Source: Schaalia odontolytica | GTDB taxonomy: Bacteria; Actinomycetota; Actinomycetes; Actinomycetales; Actinomycetaceae | Assembly (NCBI RefSeq): GCF_024584435.1 | Contig: NZ_CP102197.1 | Location: forward strand, 2,232,001-2,296,000 | Length of the DNA stretch: 64,000 nucleotides | Direction of reading: 5' to 3' | In this document: piece after piece, positions 17,129 through 27,349 of the stretch | How the letters are laid out: the number at the start of each line of letters is the position of its first letter | Numbering within the stretch: the stretch's first letter is position 1 | Notes under the pieces: generated by a model | What the model saw: only the letters and a program-made list of their open reading frames with translations | Database searches by the model: none | What the model was told of the DNA's origin: nothing | Position numbers and translations under genes: made by a program

Positions 17129-18282
17129 TCGGGGAAGGCGGGCATCGCGGGCGGGCGCACCCGCGGCCGAAGGCGGCGAGGAGAGCCGCCGCCCTGTCTC
17201 CCGAGCGGGCTACCAGCCGACGATGCCGGTTGCGACCGCCCGCGCCTGGTGTGGGCCAGGTTCTCGGTGATGACCTTCGCCCGGTAGGGGCCGATCCCCT
17301 CGATGCGTTCCAGGTCCGCCACCGAGGCCGCGCGCAGCTCGGGCAGGGACGTGAAGCGCGAGGACACCTCCTTGATGGCGTTCCACGACAGGTGAGGCAC
17401 CAGCGACAGGGCGCGCACGCCGCGGGGCGTGATCTCGCGGTCGAGGTCCGCGACCTCGTACACGTCCAGGCCGAGGATGTTCGCGATGGCGGTCAGGTCC
17501 ACGATCCGCTCCGATCCCATGGACGAGAGCTCGGCCTCGACGCGGGCGACGTCGCCGGGGTCGCGGATGTAGTCGCGCATGACGAGTGCGCGCTCGGAGG
17601 CGGATCCGCGCACCAGGTCTTCGACCTGCAGGGCCAGAAGGCGGCCCTCGGACCCCAGTTCCTCCAGGCACTCGGTGATCTCCGAGGTGATGCGCCGGAT
17701 CATCTCCATGCGCTGCATGACGGTGGCGACGTCGCGCACGGTCGCGCTGTCGCGCATCTCCAGGATCGTCAGGGTCTGCAGCACCTCGTCCAGGCGCTGG
17801 CTGTAGCGATCCAGCGTGTCCACGGCCAGGTTGGCGCGCGACAGGAGCGCCTCGGGCTCCTCCACGAGGCGGTGCTCGGTCCCCACGTAGATGGAGATCA
17901 TGCGCATGGAGGCGGACAGGGACAGGACGGGAAGGTGGGTCTGCCGAGCGGTGCGCTGGGCGGTGCGGTGGCGCATGCCCGACTCGTCGGTGGGGATCGT
18001 GGGGTCGGGGAAGAGCTGCACGTTCGCCTTGCGGATGCGCCACAGGTCGGGGTCGATGATGACCGCGCCGTCCATCTTGCACAGCTCGCGCAGGCGGGCG
18101 GCCGTGAACGCCACGTCCAGGTCGAAGCCTCCCGAACAGATGGCCTGCACCTCGGGCGTGTATCCCAGGACGATGAGCGCACCGGTGTGGGAGCGCTGGA
18201 TCCGTTCCAGTCCCTCGCGCAGGGGCGTTCCCGGCGCGACTGTGCGCAGTGCTTCACGAAGGATCGCTGCGTCGGACGTCAA
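17089..18282 (-). CDS. disA: Diadenylate cyclase DisA, 3' end probably frameshifted
   Basis: 397 residues as read. DisA makes c-di-AMP from ATP and scans DNA. The DAC domain has both signatures, Asp71-Gly-Ala73 and RHRTA (104-108). A helical spine follows, then a helix-hairpin-helix region (LERIEGIGPYRAKV). The family ends soon after this point (about 355 residues). Here the frame continues about 45 more residues of Arg/Pro/Gly-rich sequence and overlaps the convergent gene by 40 bp. Removing two bases at the GTGT near 17249-17252 would move to a frame ending HQARAVATGIVGW with a stop at 17210, the expected length. Function is sure; the 3' end is doubtful. It lies 36 bp after radA, a common pairing. 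Confidence 0.9.
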   Translation of the reverse strand: MTSDAAILREALRTVAPGTPLREGLERIQRSHTGALIVLGYTPEVQAICSGGFDLDVAFTAARLRELCKMDGAVIIDPDLWRIRKANVQLFPDPTIPTDESGMRHRTAQRTARQTHLPVLSLSASMRMISIYVGTEHRLVEEPEALLSRANLAVDTLDRYSQRLDEVLQTLTILEMRDSATVRDVATVMQRMEMIRRITSEITECLEELGSEGRLLALQVEDLVRGSASERALVMRDYIRDPGDVARVEAELSSMGSERIVDLTAIANILGLDVYEVADLDREITPRGVRALSLVPHLSWNAIKEVSSRFTSLPELRAASVADLERIEGIGPYRAKVITENLAHTRRGRSQPASSAGSPLGRQGGGSPRRLRPRVRPPAMPAFPDQRPDWAPDCDPD

Positions 18283-18318
18283 TGTGGTTCCCTCCCAAAT
18301 GAGTAGGCTTGCTACCTA

Positions 18319-19704
18319 TTATTGCGAGTCCGTGGGGAAAGCGGCGCGAATCGCCGTGGCCAAATCAGAGACAGTGAACACGGTGATGCCGCACGCGTCG
18401 GTCAGGTCCTCGCTGCCCTGGGCGGGGACGATCGCGCAGGAGAAGCCCAGGCGCGCCGCCTCGGCGAGCCGCCGCTGCGTGCCCGTGCAGGCGCGCACCT
18501 CCCCCGTCAGCGAGATCTCTCCGACCGCAACCAGGTCCGGGCGAGGGGGAACCCCCTTGAGCGAGGACACGATGGAGATGGCCATCGCCAGGTCGATGGC
18601 GGGTTCGACGGTGCGCGAACCCCCGACCGTGGACACGTACACGTCCGCCCCCGAGGCGTCGGCGCCGATCCTGGCCTGAAGGACCGCGAGGATCATCGCG
18701 ACCCGCGCGTGGTCCACGCCCGAGGTGGTGCGCCGGGGGGACCCGCCGGAGGAGGGGGCAACCAGGGACTGGATCTCGGTGGGCAGGGGCCTGCGCCCCT
18801 CCAGGGACACCGTCGCGCAGGTGCCGGGAACCCCGCGAGCGGTGCGCGAGAGGAAGAGCCCCGATGGGTCGGCCAGCCCGTAGATGCCGGAGTCCGTCAG
18901 CTCGAAGCAGCCGACCTCGTCGGTGGGACCGTAGCGGTTCTTCACCGCGCGCGCCAGCCGCAGGCGCGAGTGGCGATCCCCCTCGAATTGGCACACGACG
19001 TCGACGAGGTGTTCCAAGACTCGCGGGCCTGCGATCCCCCCGTCCTTGGTGACGTGGCCGACGAGGATGGTCGGAAGGTCGGACTCCTTGGCGACACGGA
19101 TCAGGGAGGCGGCAACGGCGCGCACCTGGGCGACGCCCCCCGCCCCGCCCTCCACCTGAGCCGAGGAGATTGTCTGCACCGAGTCGACGATCAGCAGGGA
19201 GGGGGCCGACTGGCGGACGTGGCCGAGGACGACTCCCAGCTCCGTCTCGTCCGCGATCAAGAGGTTTGGCTCGAGGGCCCCGATGCGCTCCGCGCGTCCG
19301 CGCACCTGCGCCGCCGACTCCTCTCCCGTGACGTACAGGACCGGCCCGAGGCCGCCCGATCGGGCGGTGCGCGCGGCCTTGGCCGCGACGTCCAGCAGCA
19401 GCGTGGACTTGCCCACCCCGGGCTCCCCGGCCAGCAGGATCACGGCCCCCGGGACGATGCCCCCGCCGAGGACGCGGTCGAGCTCGCCCACGCCCGTCGA
19501 ACGCAGGGACGCGCGCTCCCCGTCGACCTCGCCAATGGGCAGGGCGGGACGCCGTGGCGTCGTCGCGGACGCCCGGGGGCCGCCGGAGGCCTCGCCGGCC
19601 TCATCGACGCTTCCCCACGCCCCGCATTCGCGGCACTGGCCCACCCACTTGGGTGAGACCCACCCGCACTCGCTGCAGCGGAACGTGATCTTCTCTTTCG
19701 CCAT
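18319..19704 (-). CDS. radA: DNA repair protein RadA (Sms)
   Basis: 461 residues from the ATG at 19704; the longer open frame upstream lacks family features. A zinc finger with Cys10, Cys13, Cys24 and Cys27 is followed by a RecA-like ATPase with Walker A GEPGVGKST, the RadA-specific KNRYG motif, and a C-terminal Lon-protease-like domain (about 285-455). RadA drives branch migration at recombination intermediates. disA follows 36 bp downstream, as in many Gram-positives where RadA interacts with DisA. Confidence 0.95.
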   Translation of the reverse strand: MAKEKITFRCSECGWVSPKWVGQCRECGAWGSVDEAGEASGGPRASATTPRRPALPIGEVDGERASLRSTGVGELDRVLGGGIVPGAVILLAGEPGVGKSTLLLDVAAKAARTARSGGLGPVLYVTGEESAAQVRGRAERIGALEPNLLIADETELGVVLGHVRQSAPSLLIVDSVQTISSAQVEGGAGGVAQVRAVAASLIRVAKESDLPTILVGHVTKDGGIAGPRVLEHLVDVVCQFEGDRHSRLRLARAVKNRYGPTDEVGCFELTDSGIYGLADPSGLFLSRTARGVPGTCATVSLEGRRPLPTEIQSLVAPSSGGSPRRTTSGVDHARVAMILAVLQARIGADASGADVYVSTVGGSRTVEPAIDLAMAISIVSSLKGVPPRPDLVAVGEISLTGEVRACTGTQRRLAEAARLGFSCAIVPAQGSEDLTDACGITVFTVSDLATAIRAAFPTDSQ

Positions 19705-20066
19705 GCCCCCACCGTAACCCGGGGCGCCCTCACCTGCGGCCGGGGGGAGCGCCGGGAGCGAGGCCGCGCCCACCTGGGATGGGAACGCGACGGCGCGCCG
19801 AGCCTCGGTGGCCTCGCCGCGCTGGAGAGCGGACCCGGCCCCACGGAGAGTCAAATGCGCGACTGTGGTCAGGTTCTCGCAAGTGCCCCGGCGTGCGCCC
19901 CACCGCCGAAAAAACGGCTCGGTGCCGCCCACGTGGGCACGGTCTTCTTGTCCTTCCCCGGGTTTATCCATAGGGTTGGTCGGTGTGTATCCTTGGGGTG
20001 AGCGCGTACTCGCCCGGGGGTACCGATACGCCCGGACACGACGCACATCGAGACTGAGGAATCGAC
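19705..20066. other. Divergent intergenic region radA / Ig-like protein, with a 10-bp palindrome
   Basis: 362 bp between divergent genes. A perfect palindrome CCCACGTGGG sits at 19928-19937 and could be an operator or protein site. The part from about 19970 has TATCCA and TATCCT as weak -10 candidates for the large plus-strand gene. No ORF in it is supported. Confidence 0.35.
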
Positions 20067-23000
20067 ATGAAGAAGGCGCGTCAATCGCGAAACACCTGGA
20101 CGAAGCGGATCCCTGCCATCGCCGTTCTCGTGGTGTCGGCGATGCTGTGCGTGCTCGCTGTCGTCTACCGCGGCGTCGAGGTCACCCAGGTGAGCGTCGA
20201 CGACGGGGGCATCTGGGTGACGAACCAGGACCGCAAGCTCGTGGGCCACCTCAACTACGACTCCCTCATGCTGGACGGCACCGTCGCCGTCAAATCCGCG
20301 TCCTTCGACATCGGCCAGGCCGGAGGGGACGTGACGCTCGGAGAGGCCGTGACGCGCACGGTCTCCCCCGTGCGGCCGACCTCCTTCTCCATCGGGCAGG
20401 CGGTGACGCTGCCCGAGAAAGCGATCCAGGTCCAGGGAGGACCCGTCCTGGCGGTGCTCGACCCCAACGAGGGGCTCCTGTGGGCTGGCAAGGCCGACGA
20501 ACCCGCGTCGATGTCCTTCACGCGCGAGGACGCCGCAGCCAAGGACCTCAGCGACGCCGTCGTGACCGTGTCCCGCTCGGGCAAGATCTTCGCCTACTCT
20601 CCCGATTCCTCCACGCTGGTGACGATGGAACAGGAGGGCCAGACGTGGCGCTCCAAGACCACCACGATCAAGGGATTCCAGGGGCCGGGTCCCCTCTCGA
20701 TCACCGCGGTCGGCGATAAGCCCGTCATCTACGACCAGGGAGGCAACAGCCTCGTCACTCCCGACGGGAAGGTGCGAGACCTGGGCGAGGACCACATCAC
20801 CGGAGCGGTCCTGCAGGCCCCCGGGGACGAGGCCTCGGGCGTTCTCCTGGCCACCGGCGACGAACTCGTGACCGTGCCCCTGAGCGGGCAGGGAGTGACG
20901 CGCCAGCCGGCCTCGGACCAGGGGCTCACGGGCACGCCCGCCCCGCCGGTCTTCCACCGCGGCTGCGCCTACGGCGCGTGGGCCGGCTCGGGCGCGTTCG
21001 TTCGCGCCTGCACGGACGCGTCTCGCAACCAGGCCCAGACGGTGCCGACCCTCGCCGAGGCCGCCTCCGCGGTCTTCCGCACGAACCGCACGCGCATCGT
21101 CCTCAACGACGTCTCGACGGGCACGCTGTGGCTCCCCGACAAGAACATGGTCGTGGTCAACAACTGGGATCAGATCCCCACCGAGGAGCAGGAAGAAGAG
21201 GACACGCCCACCCCCGACCAGCGCGAGCAGGTCTCGGAGCCGGAGCACAACGACAAGAACACGCCGCCCGAGGCCGTGGATGACGAGTTCGGCATCCGCC
21301 CAGGCCGCTCCACGATGCTGCCCGTTTTGGACAACGACTCCGACGACGACGGCGACGTTCTCACGGCGCGGGCCGTGTCCGAACCCGAGTTCGGCACGAT
21401 CGCGCGCACCAGGGGAGGGCGCGCCCTGCAGATCACGGACGTGCCGGAGACCATGACCGCGGGTTCCACGTCCTTCACCTACGAGGCCTCGGACGGCCTC
21501 GCGGGCGCCACGGCGAACGTGAAGGTGACGATCCACCCGTGGAGCCAGAACGAGGGACCCCGGCAGATGAAGCACCCTGTCATCAAGGTGGGGGCGAACG
21601 CCCAGGTCGAATACAACCTCCTGTCGGACTGGATCGACCCCGACGGCGACCAGTTCTTCCTCAAGGAGGTCAGCGCGCCCGACGGCATGTCGGCTCAGTT
21701 CTCCGAGGACGGCACCGTCCAGATCCGCGACCTGGGGTCGGGCGTCGGGGTGAAGTCCGTGAGCGTCACCCTCTCCGACGGGCGCGCCGAGACGGTGGGC
21801 GACCTGCAGGTGAGCGTGCAGGAGGCTGGCAACGTGCCTCCCGTGGCGCGGGCGGACTTCTACGTCGCGCGGGTGGGCGAGCCCCTCATCCTCGACCCCG
21901 TCTCGAACGACACCGACCCCAACGGCGACCCCCTGTCCCTCGTCGCGGCGGGCGCCCCGCCGGTCGGCACCTCCGTGTCCGCGGACCTGGCGCGCGGGAC
22001 GCTGACCTTCACCGGGTCCGTGCCCGGATCCTTCCAGTTCACCTACACGGTCTCGGACGGGCCCTCCACGACGGTGGGCGTGATCCGCGTGGACGTCGTC
22101 GCCGATGACACGAACGCCCTGCCGATCGCGGAGGACGACCTGTCGGTGCTTCCCAGCGGCGGCGCCTCCCTCGTCGCCCCGCTCGCCAACGACACGGATC
22201 CGTCGGGCGGCGTCCTGGTCGTGCAGTCGATCGACGTGCCCGCCAAGTCCGGCCTTGAGGTGACCCTGATCGAGCGTCACCTGCTGAGGGTCACCGCCCC
22301 CGGTGGTCTGACCGACGTCACCTCCTTCACGTACACGGTGTCTAACGGTTCCGGTTCGGCCACCGCGCAGGTCAGCGTCATCCCAACCGAGGCGCAGAGC
22401 GAGGAGCAGCCTCCCCAGGCGGCGCCCGATTCGGCGAAGGTGCGCGCCGACGACATCGGTTCGGTGAGCGTCCTGGCCAACGACCGCTCGCCGATCGGCC
22501 TGTCGCTGAGCCTCGACCCCGACGTGGAGGTCCTGGCCGGGTCGGAGCTGGGCCGAGTCTTTGTCACCGGGAACCAGGTGCGCCTGGCCGCGGGCTCGGA
22601 GCCGGGCGTCGTGCGGGTGAGCTACACGGTCGTCGACTCGGCGGGCAACCGCGCGACCACGACCGTCACCTTCGAGATCGTGGCCGCAAGCGCCGCGAAC
22701 AGCGCTCCCGTGCCCAAGCCGCTGAGCGCCTGGGCCGTCCAGGGGCAGATGAGCCGCATCCCGGTGCCCCTGACGGGCATCGACCCGGACGGCGACTCCG
22801 TTGCCCTCGTCGGCATCGATCAGCCACCGGCGAAGGGAAGCGTCGTCCTGGGCACCGAGTGGCTGGAATACACGCCGAGCGACGACGCGACCGGCACGGA
22901 TACCTTCTCCTACATCGTCGAGGACCGCCTCGGCGTCCAGGGGCGCGCCCGAGTGCGCGTGGGCATCGCTCCGCCCGGATCCGAGAACCACAATCCGACG

Positions 23001-26000
23001 GCCGTCCCGGACTCGGTGACGGTGCGCCCGGGGCGCGAGGTGCGCGTCAACGTGCTGGCCAACGACCTGGACGCGGACGGCGACGCGCTGTCCGTGGAGA
23101 CCGACCCGGCCACCGTGACGGTGTCCAACCCGGCGGCAGCCGTGTCCGTGGCCGAGGAAGCGGTCACCGTCAAGGCCCCCGACTCCAACGGAGTCTTCGT
23201 CGTCGCCTTCCAGATTCAGGACGGACGCGGGGGACGCGCCCAGGGGCAGCTGACCGTGACGGTGGACGCCGAGGCGCCGCTGCGCGCTCCGATCGCCCGC
23301 GACGACGTGGTATCGGTGGCCGACCTGCCCTCCGACTCCAAGCCCGTGAGCGTGGCCGTGCTGGCCAACGACGAGGATCCCGACGGCACGATCGACGCGC
23401 TCAGCGTGTCCTCCGACGCCTCGAGCGTGAGCGTGTCCGGGCAGAACCTGTCCATCACCCCCGATGCCCGCCGACGCCTCGTCGTCTACACGGCGACCGA
23501 CCCCGACGGCCTGAGCGCGAGTGCCGTCGTCACCGTTCCGGGCACGGACCTTTTGGCCCCGCGCCTGGATACCGCGCGCGTCCCGGTGGCGATGCGAGCC
23601 GGGTCCACGCTGACCCTGGACATCGGCGACTATGTCCTCGTGCGCGACCGCTCGCGTTCCCCGGTCATCACCGACGCCGGTTCCGTCGCCTCCAGCGGCG
23701 GCCTGAATTCGGTGACCCTGCAGGATGCAACCCACCTGGTGCTCAGCGCCCCAGAGGATGCCTCGGGCCGGGCCTCGGTGTCCTTCACGGTGCGCGACGG
23801 CGGGGCGGACGACGCCTCCGCGCTCTCGGCCACCCTCACGATCCCGATCACGATTCAGCCGGCCCGTAACCTGCCGCCGCGCCTGACGCCCACCCCGATC
23901 GTCATCGGCCAGGGCGAGTCGGTGACCGTGGACCTGACCCAGATGGTCGACGACCCCGACGACCAGGCGAAGAGCTCCTTCGACTACCGCGTGACGAAGG
24001 TGCCCGGAGGCGTGGACGTGTCGCTCGACGGGCACGCCATGACGGTGTCGGGCAAGAAGGACCAGCCCAAGGGGCCGGTCGGCGCGATCACGGTCAGCGT
24101 GGATGACGGGTCCGGCGCGGTCAGCGCCGACATCCCGGTGACGATCGTGAAGTCCTCGAAGCCGCTGGTGACCACCACGGACGCGCGCGTCAAGATCAAC
24201 GCCGGGCAAACCGCGGAAGTGAACCTGGCGGAGTACACGACCAACCCCTTCCCGGAGCCGCTCGTGGTCCTGGACGCCTCCGTGCACGTGGGGCAGGGAA
24301 CCGCCTCGGGCAACGGAAACACGCTGCTGGTCACGCCCAAGGCGGGCTTCCACGGCGACATGATCGTCGTCTACCGCGTCATGGACGCCACGAACGACCC
24401 CGATCGCGTCGTCCAGGGGCGCGTCATCGTCAAGGTCCTGGATCGCCCCGATCCCCCCGAGAATGTCGTGGCCACGGCCTACGGTCCGGGCACCGCGTTC
24501 ATCACCTTCGAGGCGAGTGCCCCCAACGGCGGCACGATCTCCGGCTACACGGTCACCGACCTGAACTCCGGTGAGACCTTCAAGACGCACAACCCCGGCG
24601 TGCAGGTCACGGGACTGTCGAATGGGGAGTACCACAGGTTCACCGTCGTCGCGCACAACGAGGCGGGCACATCCGACCCCTCGGCGCCATCGGCCCAGGT
24701 GCTGATCGACGTGGCGCCCGAGCAGATGGCGGCACCCACCGTAACGGGGGCCGACTCGGCCCTGGACATCACCTGGAGCGCCCCGAAGAACAACGGGTCT
24801 CCGATCAAGAGCTACACGATCAACGTCGCGGGTAACACGAGTGGAAAGACCTACACCTACACGGCGGGCCCAGGGGAGACCCACAAGCGGCTCGACGGCC
24901 TGCGCAACGGCGAGATGTACACGGTGAGCATTCAGGCGCACAACGGCGCCGAAACCCCCTCGGTCCCGTCCCCCGGCGCGGCGAACTATCCGCACGGCGC
25001 GCCGGACGTGGCTCAAGCAGTGTCCGCCTCGGCGACGAACGTGGATCCGCACAACTCCTCCCGCGCGGTCGTCACTGTGAGTTGGCAAGTTGGCGCGTCG
25101 GGTGGCAGGGGCTGGGGCCCGACCACCGTGACGGTGGGGAATACTACCGTCCAAGCGCCGGCCGGGGCAACGCAGGTGGATGTTCCCAACGTGGAACCGG
25201 GCGCAAACCTCCCGGTGACGGTGACCCTCAGCAACTCCGACCGGGACACCTCGGCACCGGCGTACGCGTCGACGAGTGTCGCCACGACCCCCGCCCCGAT
25301 CGCGCCACCGCGGCTGTCGGGCACCGGCGGGGGAATGGAGCTGCGCGTGGATGGCCTGGCGGTCGTCCCGGGCAACGGCTTCGACGCGGGGAGCCTGACG
25401 CTGCGCTACGCGTGGAGCGAGGACACGTGCGCGGGCGGCCAACCGATCACGAACGGTACGTCGATTCGGGTCGACAGCTGGCAGACGCACACCGTGTACT
25501 TCTGCCAGACCGGACTCGGCGTGGGAGGCAGGCCGGCCGTGTCGAGCGTCGTCTCGGCCAGCGCCGCCCCCACGGGCAAGCCCTCGCAGGTCGGTGTGTC
25601 GATCACCAACGTCGGAACGAACAGCGCCACGGTCCGCTGGGATTCGGTGCCCGCCAACCCCGGTGTCAGCCAGATCCGAGTGAGCCTGGGCTCGCAGACG
25701 CAGGTCGTCTCGGGCGGGGCGACGGAGGCAACCTTCTCCGGCCTCGCCCAGGGCGGCTACTACGAGGCGACGGTCACGGCCGTCAACTCGGCGGGTGAGA
25801 CCACCATGCCAAAGCACCCGTCGGTCGTCACGAAGCTGGACGTCGCGGCGACGTGGGTGGCCGCCTGCCAGGGCGGAGAGAAACACTTTGGCGGCGGTGA
25901 CTGCCACACCTTCTCGCTGAGCGCGCCCGGATGGACGGGCTCCTCCGTGACGCACGTCTGCACGGTCCGCTCCGACAGCGATAACGCCACCGAGGAGGTC

Positions 26001-26111
26001 ACCGTCAACGGTCCCGGTCCGATCCCGTCCCGGGTCGCGACGAAGGCGGGCTCGGAGGCGGCCTTCAACGCCGGCAACTACATCGTCGGCGAGTGCCGAC
26101 CCAAGGGGTGA
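20067..26111 (+). CDS. Giant membrane-anchored Ig-like / fibronectin type III protein
   Basis: 2014 residues. A single N-terminal membrane helix (about 17-36, no cleavage site) leaves the rest outside. Residues about 40-370 look like a beta-propeller-type repeat region. An acidic linker (EEQEEEDTPTPDQ) follows. About ten tandem Ig/cadherin-like repeats of the pattern PxAxDD...VLANDxDxDGDxLS...FTYxxSDG (about 410-1450) come next. Then follow Fn3 modules (about 1455-1960; clearest at SGYTVTDLNSGE and KSYTINVAG) and a Cys-containing C-terminal segment. It is a stalk or adhesin-like surface protein; the partner is unknown. It heads an operon with DUF58, transglutaminase-like and kinase genes, all with overlapping ends. 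An equally long open frame on the other strand is a high-GC shadow. Confidence 0.85.
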   Translation: MKKARQSRNTWTKRIPAIAVLVVSAMLCVLAVVYRGVEVTQVSVDDGGIWVTNQDRKLVGHLNYDSLMLDGTVAVKSASFDIGQAGGDVTLGEAVTRTVSPVRPTSFSIGQAVTLPEKAIQVQGGPVLAVLDPNEGLLWAGKADEPASMSFTREDAAAKDLSDAVVTVSRSGKIFAYSPDSSTLVTMEQEGQTWRSKTTTIKGFQGPGPLSITAVGDKPVIYDQGGNSLVTPDGKVRDLGEDHITGAVLQAPGDEASGVLLATGDELVTVPLSGQGVTRQPASDQGLTGTPAPPVFHRGCAYGAWAGSGAFVRACTDASRNQAQTVPTLAEAASAVFRTNRTRIVLNDVSTGTLWLPDKNMVVVNNWDQIPTEEQEEEDTPTPDQREQVSEPEHNDKNTPPEAVDDEFGIRPGRSTMLPVLDNDSDDDGDVLTARAVSEPEFGTIARTRGGRALQITDVPETMTAGSTSFTYEASDGLAGATANVKVTIHPWSQNEGPRQMKHPVIKVGANAQVEYNLLSDWIDPDGDQFFLKEVSAPDGMSAQFSEDGTVQIRDLGSGVGVKSVSVTLSDGRAETVGDLQVSVQEAGNVPPVARADFYVARVGEPLILDPVSNDTDPNGDPLSLVAAGAPPVGTSVSADLARGTLTFTGSVPGSFQFTYTVSDGPSTTVGVIRVDVVADDTNALPIAEDDLSVLPSGGASLVAPLANDTDPSGGVLVVQSIDVPAKSGLEVTLIERHLLRVTAPGGLTDVTSFTYTVSNGSGSATAQVSVIPTEAQSEEQPPQAAPDSAKVRADDIGSVSVLANDRSPIGLSLSLDPDVEVLAGSELGRVFVTGNQVRLAAGSEPGVVRVSYTVVDSAGNRATTTVTFEIVAASAANSAPVPKPLSAWAVQGQMSRIPVPLTGIDPDGDSVALVGIDQPPAKGSVVLGTEWLEYTPSDDATGTDTFSYIVEDRLGVQGRARVRVGIAPPGSENHNPTAVPDSVTVRPGREVRVNVLANDLDADGDALSVETDPATVTVSNPAAAVSVAEEAVTVKAPDSNGVFVVAFQIQDGRGGRAQGQLTVTVDAEAPLRAPIARDDVVSVADLPSDSKPVSVAVLANDEDPDGTIDALSVSSDASSVSVSGQNLSITPDARRRLVVYTATDPDGLSASAVVTVPGTDLLAPRLDTARVPVAMRAGSTLTLDIGDYVLVRDRSRSPVITDAGSVASSGGLNSVTLQDATHLVLSAPEDASGRASVSFTVRDGGADDASALSATLTIPITIQPARNLPPRLTPTPIVIGQGESVTVDLTQMVDDPDDQAKSSFDYRVTKVPGGVDVSLDGHAMTVSGKKDQPKGPVGAITVSVDDGSGAVSADIPVTIVKSSKPLVTTTDARVKINAGQTAEVNLAEYTTNPFPEPLVVLDASVHVGQGTASGNGNTLLVTPKAGFHGDMIVVYRVMDATNDPDRVVQGRVIVKVLDRPDPPENVVATAYGPGTAFITFEASAPNGGTISGYTVTDLNSGETFKTHNPGVQVTGLSNGEYHRFTVVAHNEAGTSDPSAPSAQVLIDVAPEQMAAPTVTGADSALDITWSAPKNNGSPIKSYTINVAGNTSGKTYTYTAGPGETHKRLDGLRNGEMYTVSIQAHNGAETPSVPSPGAANYPHGAPDVAQAVSASATNVDPHNSSRAVVTVSWQVGASGGRGWGPTTVTVGNTTVQAPAGATQVDVPNVEPGANLPVTVTLSNSDRDTSAPAYASTSVATTPAPIAPPRLSGTGGGMELRVDGLAVVPGNGFDAGSLTLRYAWSEDTCAGGQPITNGTSIRVDSWQTHTVYFCQTGLGVGGRPAVSSVVSASAAPTGKPSQVGVSITNVGTNSATVRWDSVPANPGVSQIRVSLGSQTQVVSGGATEATFSGLAQGGYYEATVTAVNSAGETTMPKHPSVVTKLDVAATWVAACQGGEKHFGGGDCHTFSLSAPGWTGSSVTHVCTVRSDSDNATEEVTVNGPGPIPSRVATKAGSEAAFNAGNYIVGECRPKG

Positions 26112-27349
26112 GCGTGAAGGGACTGCGTCGAATGCTCCGCGGCTTCTCGCGCGCGGTGAGCTCGCGCCTGCGCGCGATGCCCGGATACGAGGTGGCGGCG
26201 CGCTGGCTCGGGGTGCTGACGCCGGTGGGTTGGTCCGTGAGCGCGGCCCTCGTCGCCGGCGTCGTGGCCTCGGTGGTCTTCGGATGGATCGAGGGCTTCA
26301 TCGTGGCGGTGATGGGCCTGGTCGGCCTCGCCGTGGCGATCGCGTCGGTGGCCTCGCCCTCGCCCCTGTCCGTGTCGCTGCGCATGGCCAGCGACAGGAT
26401 CGTCGCGGGCCAGGTGGCGGTTGGACGGGTTCGGGTGCTCAACGAGTCGGCGCGCCGCTCGGGGGCGACGCTGGTCGAGGTCGCGATCGGGCGAGGCAGC
26501 GGTGAGTTCATGGTCCCCCCGATCGCAGGAAACGGGACCTGGAACGAGGCGTTCTCCGTCATGACCAAGCGCCGCGGGGTCATCTTGGTGGGTCCCGCGC
26601 GTACCGTGCGCATGGACGGGCTGGGCCTGCTGCGCCGCGTGCGCGAGTGGGACGAGCCGATCCTCGTGCACGTGCACCCGCCGACGGTGCGTTTCTCCTT
26701 CGATGCGACGGGCATGCAGATGGATGTCGAGGGCGTGGCCAGCGAGAAGCTGACCAGCTCGGACGTGTCCTTTCATGCCCTGCGCGACTACGAGCCGGGG
26801 GATGACCGCCGCTCCGTTCACTGGCCGTCAACGGCTCGCTACGGGCGCCTGATCGTGCGCCAGTTCGAGGAGACCCACCGCTCCCACCACATGGTGGTGC
26901 TGGACACGAGGATTGACTCGTGGGATCGACGTTCCTTCGAGACGGCCGTGTCAGTGGCCGCGTCCCTGGCGATCGCCGGATCGGGTGAGGCGCGCACCGT
27001 GTCGATGCACACGGCGGACGAGTGGATTCCCACGAGCAGGCCCGTGGCGATGCTCGACGCGCTCTCGGAGATGGAGACCTCGACGCGATCGGACTTCGCC
27101 GGGGTGGTTCGCCGCTGCGTGATGGAGCGAGGCGGAATCTCGGTCCTGTCCATCGTGGTGGGCGAGAGCGTGGATGACGAGGAGGCGGCGCGCCTGGCCA
27201 ACATCGCGCCGATCGACGTGTCCGTGTCCGTCATTCGTGTTGTGCCCGGTCGGGCGAGGAGGCGCCGGAAGATCACGCGCGGCGTGATCATCGACTGCCC
27301 GTCGCTGGAGGACCTTCCAATGCTGGTCTCGCGGGGGGTGTCGGTGTGA
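26108..27349 (+). CDS. DUF58 family membrane protein
   Basis: 413 residues from a GTG overlapping the preceding stop (GTGA). Two membrane helices lie at about 44-78. The cytosolic part carries the DUF58 signature LRDYEPGDDRRSVHW followed by KS/ST-type GRLIVRQFEE, and then a vWA-like fold (MVVLDTR). DUF58 proteins are typically paired with a MoxR-type AAA+ ATPase and a transglutaminase-like protein; the ATPase is absent from this operon. Exact biochemical role unknown. Confidence 0.85.
   Translation: MSVKGLRRMLRGFSRAVSSRLRAMPGYEVAARWLGVLTPVGWSVSAALVAGVVASVVFGWIEGFIVAVMGLVGLAVAIASVASPSPLSVSLRMASDRIVAGQVAVGRVRVLNESARRSGATLVEVAIGRGSGEFMVPPIAGNGTWNEAFSVMTKRRGVILVGPARTVRMDGLGLLRRVREWDEPILVHVHPPTVRFSFDATGMQMDVEGVASEKLTSSDVSFHALRDYEPGDDRRSVHWPSTARYGRLIVRQFEETHRSHHMVVLDTRIDSWDRRSFETAVSVAASLAIAGSGEARTVSMHTADEWIPTSRPVAMLDALSEMETSTRSDFAGVVRRCVMERGGISVLSIVVGESVDDEEAARLANIAPIDVSVSVIRVVPGRARRRRKITRGVIIDCPSLEDLPMLVSRGVSV

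Noticed and set aside
19869..25955. A 2028-codon minus-strand open frame opposite the Ig-like gene
   Set aside because: High-GC shadow: low-complexity Arg/Gly/His translation with no domain, whereas the plus strand has clear Ig-like and Fn3 repeats and operon overlaps.
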